A stretch of DNA of 64,000 bases from Diploptera punctata (GCA_030220185.1 JASPKZ010003416.1:62001-126000); one strand, 5' to 3'. Counted from the first letter of the stretch, positions 1 through 10,330 are shown. A program made the numbers and translations. Notes: generated from the letters alone by a model not told the origin.

Positions 1-430
1 TTACATCCCCGGGTTAGCCAACCCCTAGGGACTATCACTTCCACTTTTTATGGACCGCTTCCACTTTTGTTTGTCTTGCGTTATTCTATCCACAATTTTC
101 CCAGATGACACTTGAACACTCCACTCGAACGCTTTTTTTGCCTTCCTTACTTTCCTTTTCCCTAGTCTGGGTTTCCATATAGTCACTGCATACGTCCACT
201 TTTTAGGTTCCATTCGGAGTATATGACACCCCCACCCACTTCCATTTTAATCCCATTTCTGATGTTGCTACGTTTTTCAATCCCGTTATCGTGCTGAGTC
301 CTCGTTCCCCGATGCAGTCTTTTCTCGTGATATTTATTAGCTTCCGTTCCATTTTTCCCTGGTAAATTTCTAAAATGGCTGTTCCTTTATTTGTTGATGA
401 CCATGTCTACGAGCCGTCTAACACTGGCTA
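1..430. other. Unassigned edge sequence
   Basis: I recognise no gene. A 62-residue open frame on the minus strand (25-213) is rich in Lys and Arg and contains KKWTYAVTIWKPRLGK and later DKQKWKRSIK. That loosely resembles the basic tail of a LINE protein, but no diagnostic motif is present, so it is left unassigned. Confidence 0.3.
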
Positions 431-433
431 TTT

Positions 434-1102
434 AACTCGTGCCCCAAATGGGAGTCAATGACCAATCACGTTACAATGATTTTTTATTTACAACCAATCA
501 CAGTCGTGTTTCGCCTAGAATTTACCAACTAAAGTTTATTATAATAAATAAAGCACTTCCTTTTTAACATTCTATGAATAGGTCGTGGCATTATTTTGCA
601 GTGACTAACTCACTAAGAAATACGGCTACCAGATTGTATATATAGTGCATGAATGTCAACACATACCGCATGCGGGAGTTAATATAAAAACATTTGTAGC
701 AATTCATTATATCACCACATATTTACATCATAGGACATCAGAAATTAATTAATATAGGCCTACAGTTTCATGTGTTTCATTTTTTCTCCACTAGAGTGCA
801 TTCTTACAATATTACGTTCCTTTGGCAATAAATAATATGATCTGGTTGCAGTGACGAACAAAAGAAGCAAATGAAGCGTATCAATCGTTTCTCATTTGTT
901 TTCAAACATCGCCGTTTACATTAAATATATAAATATTTCAAAATAACTATATTTAACTAATGATTTGTGAGTAAACAGTTTAATTTTATTCGTTAAATAA
1001 TCCTAACAAATGCCACTCTTGATTTCCAAATTCTCTAAATAAATTCACTCCTCACTTCGTGAGTCGTGAATTTATCGATAATTTGGAAATCACTCGTGGC
1101 AT
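434..1102 (-). repeat. Dispersed repeat R1, copy 1
   Basis: The reverse complement matches 19106-19790 along most of its length. Shared landmarks are the block around TTGGGGCACGAGTTAAATAG, the block TTTATTGCCAAAGGA, and GTTTGAAAACAAATGAGAAA. It has no coding potential. One end (1011-1102) is a strong hairpin. Further pieces lie at 23974-24046 plus 24945-25105 and at 34360-34475. It could be a non-autonomous DNA element; I could not define terminal inverted repeats for the whole unit. Confidence 0.75.
1011..1102. repeat. Hairpin end of repeat R1
   Basis: TGCCACTCTTGATTTCCAAA at 1011 pairs with its near-complement ending at 1102 (TTTGGAAATCACTCGTGGCA). A second inner stem (ATAAATTCAC / GTGAATTTAT) closes a CTTCG-type loop. 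Compact versions of the same arms occur at 23974-24030. Confidence 0.7.
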
Positions 1103-2629
1103 TACTTATGATAATATGCACATGTCCATGACTACTTTTTTTCATTTTTAGGCTGATGACGTTTTCTAGTAGAATAAACTTTAGAGCCCAAAATTTTTGC
1201 CATTCTCACTGTTATCCAAGCATAAATCCAATGCATTAAAAAATTGCAAGATACGTATAACAGGCGAGCATGTATGTATATAATGTATTATGTATATACC
1301 GTGTATGCTCCTCGTGGAGGCATGGGTGCTCCCCTAGCGGGAGTTTCTTGACCAATTAACTTAATTACGCTTATCTATATATTAATATGTGAAGGAAAAA
1401 CTTTGTGCCCCTTTTTAAGCTCATTGCGCGCACGGAGGAGTGTGATATTTGGCATAATTAAAGTTAATTTAGAGAAGCAGTGCAGAAAAATAAACTTTAT
1501 GTATAATATGTGTTTTACAAATAAATTAAATTAAACAAAATAAAATTAATTGTCTCTAAGGAATTTATGTGTATTACTCATTCGTTTACGTTCACTGTTG
1601 TAAAAAGAAAATTGTGCAGCAGCAATGTGAATTGACTTACTATCGCGTATTTATTATTAGTGGTTTAAAAAAATGAGTACATTTTATTGTTTAGATTTAA
1701 ATTAAACCCTGTCTAGTCTTTGTTTCAGTAATTTCATTTAATATTTTTTTATATTTATATATTCGCACCTACTTCCATTGTACCTCAACATAGAACATTG
1801 ACGGGTTGGAGTGAGAGACAAAGAGGATGGGATATATATTCCCGTACACATAATAATAATAGGCCAAATGCAAATTTAAATAGTATAAATAGTATACAAA
1901 TGTCAAATGGGGCGTTACAGTTTTTTTAAATATGGCTTAGCCAAGCTATACCACATATTCCCTATCGTTCGTATTTTTAAAATAAATAGAAAATTAATAC
2001 ATAATGGCGTAACTGTGACATACTTAAAAATTCAATGAATTGTGGTCGAATTTCGACCGTTGGGCGACCACTAGTTTTCATAAATATATCAGTGAGTGTC
2101 ATGTGGTCAGTATAGGCAGGTAAGATATTACTTGGATGGCGAAGTTCGGTTAAATTTAGCTCAGAAGCACTCATTTAGGTTTGAGTTCTTTTACGATACC
2201 GAACATTTTCAGACTCGAGACCACGGTTTACAGTCTCTCTCGGAGGACTTGTCTTTCGAATTTTTTCATTCATTAAAAATCCCTGTTGCCATGTTCCGAC
2301 ACGGGAATTAACCGGAGTGATATTCGAATATTTTTTATTTCTATTATTAACATTTAAACAGTGCAATTAAGCACCTGATGAAAGATGCTGTATCTGTTTT
2401 GATGTAGGCCGGGGCAGAATATTGTGGTACATATGGACTTCATGTTTAGAAGGTTCATGCAGAATGCAATATGACACAGCAAAGAATTACGTGTGTGGTT
2501 TTTGTTCGCAGAAATAGAAAATTTTGCTTTTTTGTGTACTTCAGCTTTTTCTTTAGCTTTCAATAAGACATCGGAATTACCCAAGTGTTGGGGGAACTCC
2601 AATCAAACCCAGATACTACAACTTTCACA
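1103..2629. other. No recognisable gene
   Basis: AT-rich sequence with short open frames only. Two small GC hairpins lie at 1308-1343. The minus-strand frame at 1977-2174 (HPSNILPAYTDHM, PTVEIRPQFIEF) reads like old protein, but I cannot place it. It is too short and isolated to call a gene. Confidence 0.5.
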
Positions 2630-2835
2630 ACGAAACTCAGTATATAGTACTCAAATAAACCGAGGCAGGTACTATTCAAAATGAGCGAAATTCGACAATT
2701 AAACGTGAAGGTTTACTTGAAATCCGAAATTAAAAACTGACTAAACGACTGGAACTATTTTGATGAAAGTTTTTGTGCGTTTGAGTGGGTCCTGGGATGG
2801 TTTGGATTCACAATTGGACCTGGTAAGTGGCGCTG
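2630..2835 (-). repeat. Dispersed repeat R5, partial copy
   Basis: On the minus strand this contains the words found at 27340-27500: GGGACCCACTCAAACACA, ATCAAAATxGxTCCAGTCGTTTAG, GGATTTCAxGTAAA and CGGTTTATTT. No coding potential. The same family lies at 26729-27730. Confidence 0.65.
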
Positions 2836-3155
2836 CGATCAAGTAATAGGATTTTTTTATGTCCGATGGATAGTCATCTGCATTACCGACATATTCCGCG
2901 CGACAACGATGTGACGTCATAATGCACGCTTCTTGAGCCACAACAGATGGCAGTGAGTAGGTTTCTCGCTATCTTATTAATTAGTGAGTTTTATGGTAAA
3001 AAAAAGTATCAATACTAGTAAAATTCATATCAAATTCCGTTGAGGTGAAGTCATATGATGAAAGTTAAAAATTAAATTGTACCTGTTGGTAGGTGCCGTC
3101 GTCCTCAACTTTGTTAAAATATTGTATATAAAATTAACTGGAGCGCTTTCGGAAG

Positions 3156-3758
3156 TTATATTCCATCTTCGGCAGGTTGAGCTTCCGCTACTCGTTTTTG
3201 TTGTGTACGTTGATGTATACTCCAACTGTTTGTAGCAGCAACTGACTTGTTTTTGACGATCTCGTATAATGGGTTTGACTGGGGTGCGTTCTCATTAAGA
3301 AGTGAGGTGTTGTTTGTTTCCTTTATAATTTCGAGGTCTTCAAATATATTTATCCTAGCTGAAATGTTTTCTCGGTGGATTATCGTGAGAGTATTTTCAA
3401 TTGTGTTCATTCGATGACCTGCGTTACTGAGATGTTTAGCGTAGCTTGATTTATCACCCGCGTGTATGAAATCTTTTAGGTGTTCTTTATATCTTGTATT
3501 GAAATTTCTGCTTGTCCTGCCAATATAAAATTTATTACAATCTTTACATGTTAGTTTATAGACTCCCTTGTTGTGTTCTTCTATGCCTTTGTATATTATG
3601 TTCTTTAATTTGTTTCCTGTTTTATAAGCTATGTTAATGTTTTTATTTATCTTTTTCAAAGTTCTGGCTAGTTTTGTGGTTTCATTTCCTGTGTATATTA
3701 ACGTTATCCGTGTTTTGTTATTATCAGATTCTCTTTCAAGTTTTGTTATATTGTTTAC
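3156..3758 (-). pseudogene. Penelope-type GIY-YIG endonuclease domain
   Basis: The open frame continues from about 3758 to 3156. Motifs in order: VYKLTCKDCNKFYIG (the Tyr pair of GIY-YIG, with a CxxC zinc pair just before YIG), RTSRNFNTRYKEHL (the conserved Arg and the helix after the hairpin), then AKHLSNAGH (His residues completing the CCHH arrangement of animal Penelope-like elements), then IHRENISARINIFEDLEIIK. The enzyme would nick target DNA to prime reverse transcription. The frame ends inside the terminal ribozyme-like motif. It is separated from the RT part by one frameshift at an A-run near 3760-3768, so the two pieces were once a single protein. Confidence 0.88.
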
Positions 3759-3759
3759 G

Positions 3760-4113
3760 TCATTTTTTTTGTTTCTTTATAAGCTTATCAATGATTTGTT
3801 TGTTAAAGACGTTGCTTTTCGCCATGTTTTTAAGATATTGTGGTTCTATGTTATAATTTGTTTTGTTCAAGGGCAATTTTAACATTCTGTTGATTAAACT
3901 ATTAAATGTGCTGATTTTATGTTGGTATGGGTGTCTAGACTTGTTATTAATGGTGAGCATATTATTTGTAGATTTACGGAAAATACTTATTTCAAGTTTC
4001 TTTTTTTTTTCTATGTTTTTCGTTATGGTAAGGTCTAGATAGTTTATTTTGTTATTAAGTTCTACCTCCTCCATAAATTCTATTTTAGGATGCATAACGT
4101 TCGGACAAAACAA
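3760..4113 (-). pseudogene. Penelope-type RT, C-terminal part
   Basis: The 117-residue frame includes INYLDLTITK, then FRKSTNNML, then NNKSRHPYQHKISTFNSLI and IDKLIKK. This is the usual order at the RT thumb of Penelope-like elements (YLDL, then a YRKxT-like motif, then SxHPxxHK, then a basic linker). The catalytic YxDD is absent because the element is cut at about 4120. The frame runs out at KKQKK in a homopolymer and continues in another frame into the GIY-YIG domain. Confidence 0.82.
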
Positions 4114-4125
4114 CGTCTGCCGGGT

Positions 4126-4665
4126 CCGCTAGTACTTAATATTTATAATGACGCATTTCGCAATCGAACTACATTAAGAAATATAGTTGATTAATTAATT
4201 TAATTTATGATGATGTTGTAAATAAACCGATCTAAAGCAATCACCCACGATCCAATTAATGAAAACATGAATTCACTTATAATGTAATCAATAGAAACAA
4301 CTGTGCAAATAACTTATCTCTTTAAAATATCCATTACAAGCAACAGCAAAAAATAGCTATCACAATTAAATTGCAGGCTAGAACACGGCTGTAACCCCAT
4401 TCCTTAAAAGTTGATTTAACGTGGGAAAAGGTCCCATGTGCCATTAACAAGGTTTGTCCATCTAAAACTCAACTTGGGGAAAAATAGAGATTTATAATCT
4501 TGTTTTGAGAGTCCATTTAATTAAAAAAAATATTTGGTCTTTGACTGTAAAATAATGTAACACTATAAATAAAATCCCGAACATGGAAAGTGCAAGTTCA
4601 TTTTATTTTAAGAAACATTAAAAATTCTTGTGAATGTGTATCCATACATTTAATTAAATCTCCGC
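4126..4665. other. No recognisable gene
   Basis: AT-rich sequence with no long frame. I see no recognisable repeat apart from poly-purine patches. Confidence 0.5.
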
Positions 4666-4735
4666 CTTGTTTGCTCAGGTAGGAGCATGCCTGCTTTCTG
4701 ACTATCGGGCCCGAGTTCGATACCTGGCAAAGGGT
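4666..4735 (+). repeat. tRNA-like fragment
   Basis: TTTGCTCAGGTAGGAGC resembles a tRNA D-arm/A box and GAGTTCGATACC a B box, about 40 bp apart, with CCTTG and CAAAGG as a poor acceptor pair. It is probably the head of a decayed SINE rather than a working tRNA gene. Confidence 0.45.
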
Positions 4736-4950
4736 TAATAAAATTAATAACTCTGAACATTTAAAAAGTTTTATTAATAACGAAGAAAAATCAAGTTTTG
4801 CCTAGCATATACTAGAAATTAGTCATCAGTTCGACAAAATCGATAATAATATGTCAGTACTACATAGAGAATACAACAAGATTAGCATCGTGAAGACATA
4901 GAAATTCTAAAATAAACGAAGAATACAGTCCTTCTCAATGAGAAACACCT

Positions 4951-5292
4951 CCGATTGAGGGTCTTTCCACTTTTCAGCGGTTGCCCTTTTACCAGCCGGC
5001 TGCTGGCCCTTCACATCCACATGCGTCAATCACAGAGGTAGATGATCAACAGCCAGTGTAGGGGTGACATGTGGTTAGCATGTCGAGTCCCCCAGCCGTT
5101 ATAGCTGGTTCCTCAACCTGGAGCCGCTACTTATTGTAGCTGCCCAATTGCCTCACGATGCTGGGTGGGCACCGGTCCCATACTGGCCGAAATACCATGA
5201 GAAAATTTCTTCCCCCATGGAGACTCGAACCAGCGCAAGTCCCGTAGCTCTGCGCCAAGGCTTCCTACCTTAACCGCTCGGCTACGGCGCGG
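4951..5292 (-). mobile_element. SINE S3, near full length
   Basis: Its reverse complement matches the TSD-bounded copy at 49816-50158 over about 340 bp. The tRNA-derived head lies at the right end (GCCGAGCGGTTAAGG as A box, GGTTCGAGTCTCC as B box). The tail carries GGCAACCGCTGAAAAGTGGA. Confidence 0.85.
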
Positions 5293-5526
5293 GACACCAT
5301 GTACCAATTTTATATTTAATATCTTATATGTGGATTGGCAACTATGTTTTCCTAACATAAAATAAAATGAAGCGCAAATATAAAATGAATGAATGAGCAA
5401 GGAATTTTCATGAAAGGAAGGGAAGATGTAATGGAGAGAGTTAGTGGGATGAAATTCGGGAAACGGGAGAACTCCGAGAAAACTTCCTCTGTGATTACTA
5501 GAACTTGAATGGGAAACACTAGATAT
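5293..5526. repeat. Dispersed repeat next to SINE S3
   Basis: The stretch around 5450-5490 (ATTCGGGAAACGGGAGAACT) recurs at 30585-30620 (ATTCGGGAAACGAGAGAATT). Both lie to the right of a minus-strand S3 copy. Either the S3 subfamily is longer than the tRNA-headed unit, or both S3 copies sit in the same larger repeat. Confidence 0.5.
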
Positions 5527-6281
5527 CACTTAATATGTTACGCAGATGATGTCGTTCTCCTTTCAGAATATGAAGATAATTTACTAAGATCTTTACATCA
5601 ATTTAATAAAATGCCAGAATATACATTATGGAAATTAACACGAATAAGATAAAATCTTAACAATATCAAAATAACCAGTAAGATGCAAATTAGAAGTGGA
5701 AAGAAACATTATAGAACAAGTATCAGAATTTAATTATTTAGGTGTATTAATAACAAACACTAAAAATTTAATAAAAGAAGGAAAGAAACAAGCTGATAAA
5801 GCAGCACAAATATCAGAACGTATGAAAGATTTAATTTGGCGCAACAAACATATGACGATAGAAAGTAAAACCCGCATATACAAAACGATAGTTCGACCAG
5901 TTATCGTATATGGAGCAGAAACTACGGCTGATACAACAAAAACTAAACAAATAATAAGCACATGCGAAATGAAAATCTTAAGAACTATTCAGGGGAAAAC
6001 ATTATTTGATAAAATACACAACACAGAAATTAGAGACAAATGTCATGTTCAAGACATAACCAAATGTATTATAGATAGACGAAAATATTGGAAAGGTCAT
6101 ATAGAAAGAATGGAAGAAAACCGACTTTCAGAAAGAGCTATAGAAGATAGACCAATGGACGGGAGAAGAACAAGAGGAAGACAAGCCAAGAGATGGATAG
6201 ACAGTGAATGCACATCCAATACGTCTTCCTCCGAGGAGTGATTTTCGAGATAAACAGGATGAATATCCTACAAATTAAGTT

Positions 6282-6312
<31 letters not shown>

Positions 6313-6323
6313 AAGAAGAAGAA
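5527..6323 (+). mobile_element. LINE-YADD remnant with GAA tail
   Basis: The left part reads LICYADDVVLLSEYEDNL, the RT palm motif with its two catalytic Asp, and then loses frame. From 5696 to 6241 a 181-residue frame is open: VSEFNYLGVLI, then the YKTIVRPVIVYGAE segment, then KYWKGHIERMEENRLSERA and GRQAKRWID. This is the standard C-terminal order of insect LINE proteins. A run of GAA units from 6281 to 6322 forms the 3' tail. Everything N-terminal of the palm is missing. Confidence 0.85.
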
Positions 6324-6609
6324 TGGGATCCCAGTCGGGGGAACGTGTGCTTTTTCCATGCGTCTACCGAGACAGCCAGATTCTTAAATAAGTGGATCCA
6401 AGTTGTGCCAGTATAAACAACATATTTCTGAAATAATCTAATTACAACTCTGTTAGTTATGAAACAGGTTACTCACCAAGTTATTTTCTAGAACAGCTGA
6501 ATACACTGCCAAATTAAATGTTTTCACCAACTTACCTGAAAGAAAGAAAGAAAAAAATTGTTATAAACGTAGTCTTCAGAATTAGGCCTATGATACATTA
6601 ACCTAAACT
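6324..6609. other. No recognisable gene
   Basis: Unassigned sequence between two LINE remnants. Confidence 0.4.
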
Positions 6610-7208
6610 TACAAGTGTATCAGATTCATATTTAATGTTCGAAAATACGATCACATTTCTCCATTATTCCACGATTTGTCAATGGCTACATCTAAAAGAG
6701 AGAAGAAAATCGCACTGTCTAATTCTCTTATTTAAGATCCTACATACCTCGATTCCCAATTATTTATCATCCCGTTTCCAGTATCTATCCTCAAACCATA
6801 ACTTAAACACAAGATCACAACATAGTCTCTTACTTAATATACCGCAACATAGGACATCACATCACTTCATGTCATATACCATCTTCACTTCTCTCAACTG
6901 GAATTCCCTACCCCAAGAAATAAGGGGCTGCCGGACATTGGCATCTTTTAAAAGAAATCTAAATTTATATTTGCTCTGACCTCGACTTCATTATTACCCA
7001 GCGTTGTATAATTTTTCATATTTATATTATTATTATCGTATCATTATTGTTATTACCCTATAAAATGTTGTTTGTACATGACATTTACATTGTTACATTT
7101 ATTGTATCTTTAACTGTTTATAATTAGTATAGTGTATATCTATATTGTCAAATATTTATTTGCATTTGTGATGGTTGAGTGGAAGAGAGGGCCTTATGGC
7201 CTTAACGC
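6610..7208 (+). mobile_element. LINE-CR1L 3' end
   Basis: The frame 6635-6979 encodes ERRKSHCLILLFKILHT, then PNYLSSRF, and ends LNWNSLPQEIRGCRTLASFKRNLNLYLL. The WNSLP...IR...SLxxFKxxLKxxLL ending is typical of CR1/L2/jockey-type RT proteins. A 3' UTR of about 220 bp follows, containing GGCCTTATGGCCTTAACGC and AATAAATAAAG, then the ATT array at 7209. Minus-strand copies lie at 39165-39845 and 51799-52210. Confidence 0.8.
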
Positions 7209-7222
7209 TGCTAGAATAAATA

Positions 7223-7295
<73 letters not shown>
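7209..7295. repeat. ATT microsatellite, LINE tail
   Basis: A near-perfect ATT array starts directly after the LINE-CR1L 3' UTR. Confidence 0.95.
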
Positions 7296-7297
<2 letters not shown>

Positions 7298-7555
7298 GTT
7301 AATTATAAAATGTTTACCTGGTAAGTCAGTCGTCCTCAACTAAATTATTAAACTTCTTCAAATTATTCCAATATGGAGGCCTTTCGAAAACAATGTTTCA
7401 TCTTTTGCATTTTAACAGGAACTGATCAGTTCGAGTTAAAATACAGAAGATGAAACATTGTTTTCGAAAGGCCTCCATATTGGAATAACTTGAAGAAGTT
7501 TAATAATTTAGTTGAGGACGACCGACTTACCAGGTAAAAATTTTATAATTAACAT
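7296..7555. repeat. PF palindrome 1 (Penelope-terminal fold-back)
   Basis: A 260-bp inverted repeat centred between 7425 and 7426, with the perfect 14-bp core GAACTGATCAGTTC. The arms run from ATGTTAATTATAAAA at the left to its complement at the right, with few mismatches. Each arm carries GTCGTCCTCAAC and GGCCTTTCGAAAACAATG. The same word order occurs next to the GIY-YIG frame at 3030-3160. It is best read as two terminal repeats of a Penelope-like element fused in inverted orientation. Confidence 0.8.
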
Positions 7556-7773
7556 CTTATTACATAACCTCATCTGTGCTTTAATATGAATTTCTAAACT
7601 TACAAGTTATTTTGTTTGGAAATAATAATTACCAGATTCCAGGAGGTCGTTATAGGAAAAATCCACCCTACGACAGAAATATTAAATTCACAAACTACTG
7701 TATCACTCCTGTAAAAAAGTATTAAGTGTGTGTTTGAAACCACGAAAAGCATATTCCGTTCCGAAAATAGGCC

Positions 7774-7838
<65 letters not shown>

Positions 7839-7853
7839 TGATGATGATGATGA
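7774..7853. repeat. AAT then ATG microsatellite
   Basis: An AAT array (7774-7839) is followed by five ATG units and leads directly into a LINE-YGH coding remnant. Confidence 0.95.
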
Positions 7854-8190
7854 TGAAGTCTAGATTAGAACATGTCACAAATAAGGAAATTAGAAACCTA
7901 ATGGAAGCAGAAGAAAGCATAATTGAAAGAATTGAGGAGAAGGAATTAAAATGGTTAGGACATGTTTTAAGAATGGAAGATGAGCGATGGCCGAAGCAAC
8001 TATATGAATGGCATCCGAACAGAAAGAAGAAAAGAGGAAGACCAAGGTTAACATGGAAGGAAAACATGAAGACAGTAATGCAAGCTAGAGGGCTAAGCAT
8101 CGAAGATGCCCAAGACCGTAGGCTTTGGAGGTTTGGCACGGGAAGACGACAGCAGCTGTAAAAACCCGAAGATAGATAGATAGAGAGATG
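7854..8190 (+). mobile_element. LINE-YGH C-terminal remnant
   Basis: The open frame to 8161 reads IRNLMEAEESIIERIEEKELKWLGHVLRMEDERWPKQ, then KKRGRPRLTWKENM, then AQDRRLWRFGTGRRQQL and a stop. Two features place it in the LINE-YGH group: the LKWxGHVxRM block and the GRPRxxW block 25 residues later. A short GATA run follows the stop. No catalytic domain is included. Confidence 0.8.
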
Positions 8191-8319
8191 ATGATGACGA
8201 TAAGTATAAAAAACGTACATCTCGCAAAAACTACTTAAACTAAGCAAATCCTTCAGCAAGTTCAATTTATGATCCGATTTTGCTGATTTAATAAATAGTC
8301 TTGACAAACGTTAAAGACT

Positions 8320-8735
8320 AAAATTGTATAAAACTCTGGTTCTTCCAACTCTTTTGTATGAAAGCGAAATAAGGACATTGAAACAGAAGGATATACAAGG
8401 ACTTAGAACTGCTCAAAAGAGATAACTTCGAAGGACTGCAGATACACATTACTAGATAATAAAAAATGAAGACATCTTAGAAGAATAAACATGGAATGTT
8501 TAGAAAACAAAATGTCTGATTATAAATGAAGATGGATGTAGCATGTTCATTGAATGGAGGATTACAGGATACCGAAGAAGATGTTAAGCTATCAACCTGC
8601 AGGAAGAAAAAGACCAGGCCGTTCGCTCAAAATACCGTACTTTTGGATGTATTTCTATTGAAGCCGATACAGATCAACAAATGGCCTAAATTCGTAAGTG
8701 GACTATGATGATAATGAAGAAATAGGTCTTGCCTT
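8320..8735 (+). mobile_element. LINE C-terminal remnant, paired with 48366-48790
   Basis: Heavily decayed. The DNA shares long blocks with the reverse complement of 48366-48790: CTGCAGGAAGAAAAAGACCAG, TGTTAAGCTATCAACC, GGATATACAxGGACTTAGA. Scattered frames recover RxLQRTADTHY-like and HRIPKKMLSYQPAGRKRPG-like segments. It ends in ATGATGATAATG units. Confidence 0.65.
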
Positions 8736-8920
8736 TCTTTTGTTAATTAATTTGTTTGTTACACAGTTACATAACGAGAAAACAAACATGACGGCTGGCA
8801 GAACAATTTTTTAAATATCGATTTTAGGCAATCCCTCACTAATGGGCCGATTTCGCTGATTTTTTTAAAAATACTTTTATACTTCCATTTATACATAATA
8901 CACTAAATAGATTAAATAGA

Positions 8921-9165
8921 TTGAGGGTTCGAATCCCGGGGAGTTAGAATTTTTAAACTGTCCCATATCATCTGATAGCACCATGATCGTGGATTCTACT
9001 CAGCCTCAAAACAAACAAGTACCAGATTCATCTTTTGGGGGTAAAGGCGGCCGTCAAGTAGGACTCATATCTCGTGCCGATTGCTTAAAAATTATGGGAG
9101 CCTTAACCTTTAGTACCCCAAGGACCTCTTGAGTCCTATAGTGGGATCAATTTACCTCTAATCTA
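8921..9165 (+). mobile_element. SINE S2, 5'-truncated
   Basis: Starts at the B box (GGGTTCGAATCCCGG) and continues with S2 landmarks GGTAAAGGCGGCCGTCA, GTGCCGATT, GGGAGCCTTAACC and TAGTGGGATCAATTTACC. The A-box half is missing. The full copy is at 29439-29750. Confidence 0.8.
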
Positions 9166-9325
9166 AATTTTAGTGTGAAAAAAGAATAATTTATTGAAAA
9201 CAGAGCCATTTTTGAACGTTCACTTTATGTTAACTCCCACTTGTAAATGCCCGTTAGGCCTACTGCCGGTTAACTAATTAGAGGTTCGTTTTTTGATTCA
9301 TTGCTATATCTCGAGTCATAAGATA

Positions 9326-9532
9326 AAAAATTAAAAAAAAATAAAAATGCACCTATTGGCAAGTGCCGTCGTCCTCAACTTTCTTAAAATAATGTATTTA
9401 GAATATTATTATAAAAATTATTATTATTGAAAATTATTATTATTTAAAATAATATTTTAAATACATTATTTAAAAAAAGTTGAAAACGGCGGCACCTGCC
9501 AACAGGTACATTTTTAATTTTTTTTAATTTTT
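9326..9532. repeat. PF palindrome 2
   Basis: An inverted repeat with its centre near 9429. Left arm: GCACCTATTGGCAAGTGCC, then GTCGTCCTCAACTTTCTTAA. Right arm: the complement, ending CCTGCCAACAGGTAC. The same words end the Penelope-like element at 3080-3120. The middle is AT-rich (ATT units). Confidence 0.75.
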
Positions 9533-9537
9533 ATTTT

Positions 9538-10137
9538 TCCAGTTTGGATCGAAAAAAAAACAAAAATTGCGGCTGCTGGAATATTAACATACACGCACGC
9601 ATCCAACACACACACACACAAGTATTTATATATATCACGTGACCATTTTCGTTGTACCCTACGTAGGATCGGTGATGATGTGTAATTTTTTTTTAAAGTT
9701 CCATGAGAACGACGTCAATAGCTTCATTCCATTGGAAACCGCTACAACTAAAAAGCTTTGTGGAACGTTGTTGGTTGAATAACATTTCCACATGAAACGG
9801 GTATTTTACAACGAAGAAATAAAAGTGACATATTTAATAGACAATAGAATATAATGATGAAGCGTACAGTATTATAAAATATAATTTATGTGATACTAAA
9901 TTATAAGCATGAAGCACCGTTAAGAGGTATAATTTATGAGAAGAACTTTATTTTAAAATGTTACTCTGTTCGGAACACGAGAGATGAGATCTCAAATTCA
10001 AACTTTTAGTTTTACAACTGTTTCTAATATTACGTCATAAATCTCAGTAGAAACAATCGTCATGACAACGGTTCAAACTTCAACTGTTTCTCTCCAGGAC
10101 AAGGTTTGTTACTATTAATATTTAACGAGAGTTCACC
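9538..10137. other. No recognisable gene
   Basis: A short CA run near 9607 with the words ATTGCGGCTGCTGG before it matches 31080-31135, so part is an R5-related repeat. The rest is unassigned. Confidence 0.45.
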
Positions 10138-10330
10138 ACTGTGATCTCGAGGTAGCGTGCTGCCTTGTCACGCAGCGAGCCCGGGTTCGATCCCCGGTCC
10201 AAATAGTTTCGTGGGTGAGGGGTGAGGTTTTTATCGGGGTTTTCCTCGCCTATAAGACACATGTCAGGAAACTTCTAGGCCCAAATGGTCCCCGAACATC
10301 ATATGACCACCGCAATTATCATCATTCATA
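10138..10330 (+). mobile_element. SINE S1, partial
   Basis: A-box region (CTCGAGGTAGCGTGCTGCC) and B box (GGGTTCGATCCCCGG), then the S1 body GGTTTTTATCGGGG, GACACATGTCAGGAAA and GGCCCAAATGGTCCCCG. It ends before the S1 tail. Confidence 0.85.

Larger units (their letters stand above)
3020..4125 (-). mobile_element. Penelope-like retroelement, 5'-truncated
   Basis: Read on the minus strand, this carries the C-terminal part of a Penelope-type reverse transcriptase (4113-3760), a GIY-YIG endonuclease (3758-3156) and then terminal non-coding sequence (about 3160-3030) with the words CCGAAGATGG, CCGAAAG and GAGGACGACGGCACC. Penelope-like elements are the retroelements that pair an RT with a GIY-YIG nuclease. 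The terminal words recur in the palindromes at 7296-7555 and 9326-9532, which ties those to this class. The N-terminal RT core is missing, so the copy cannot be autonomous. Confidence 0.9.

Noticed and set aside
1308..1343. Two adjacent GC hairpins (CTCC...GGAG, CTCCC...GGGAG) as a regulatory element
   Set aside because: Too short, no gene nearby, could be chance.
2360..2400. CTGATGAAAG at 2376 as a hammerhead core
   Set aside because: No stem II plus GAAA partner in the right spacing.
7209..7295. CRISPR array
   Set aside because: Simple triplet repeats without spacers; eukaryotic context.
7600..8307. 235-residue minus-strand frame
   Set aside because: Antisense shadow of the LINE-YGH relic at 7854-8190 plus a microsatellite.
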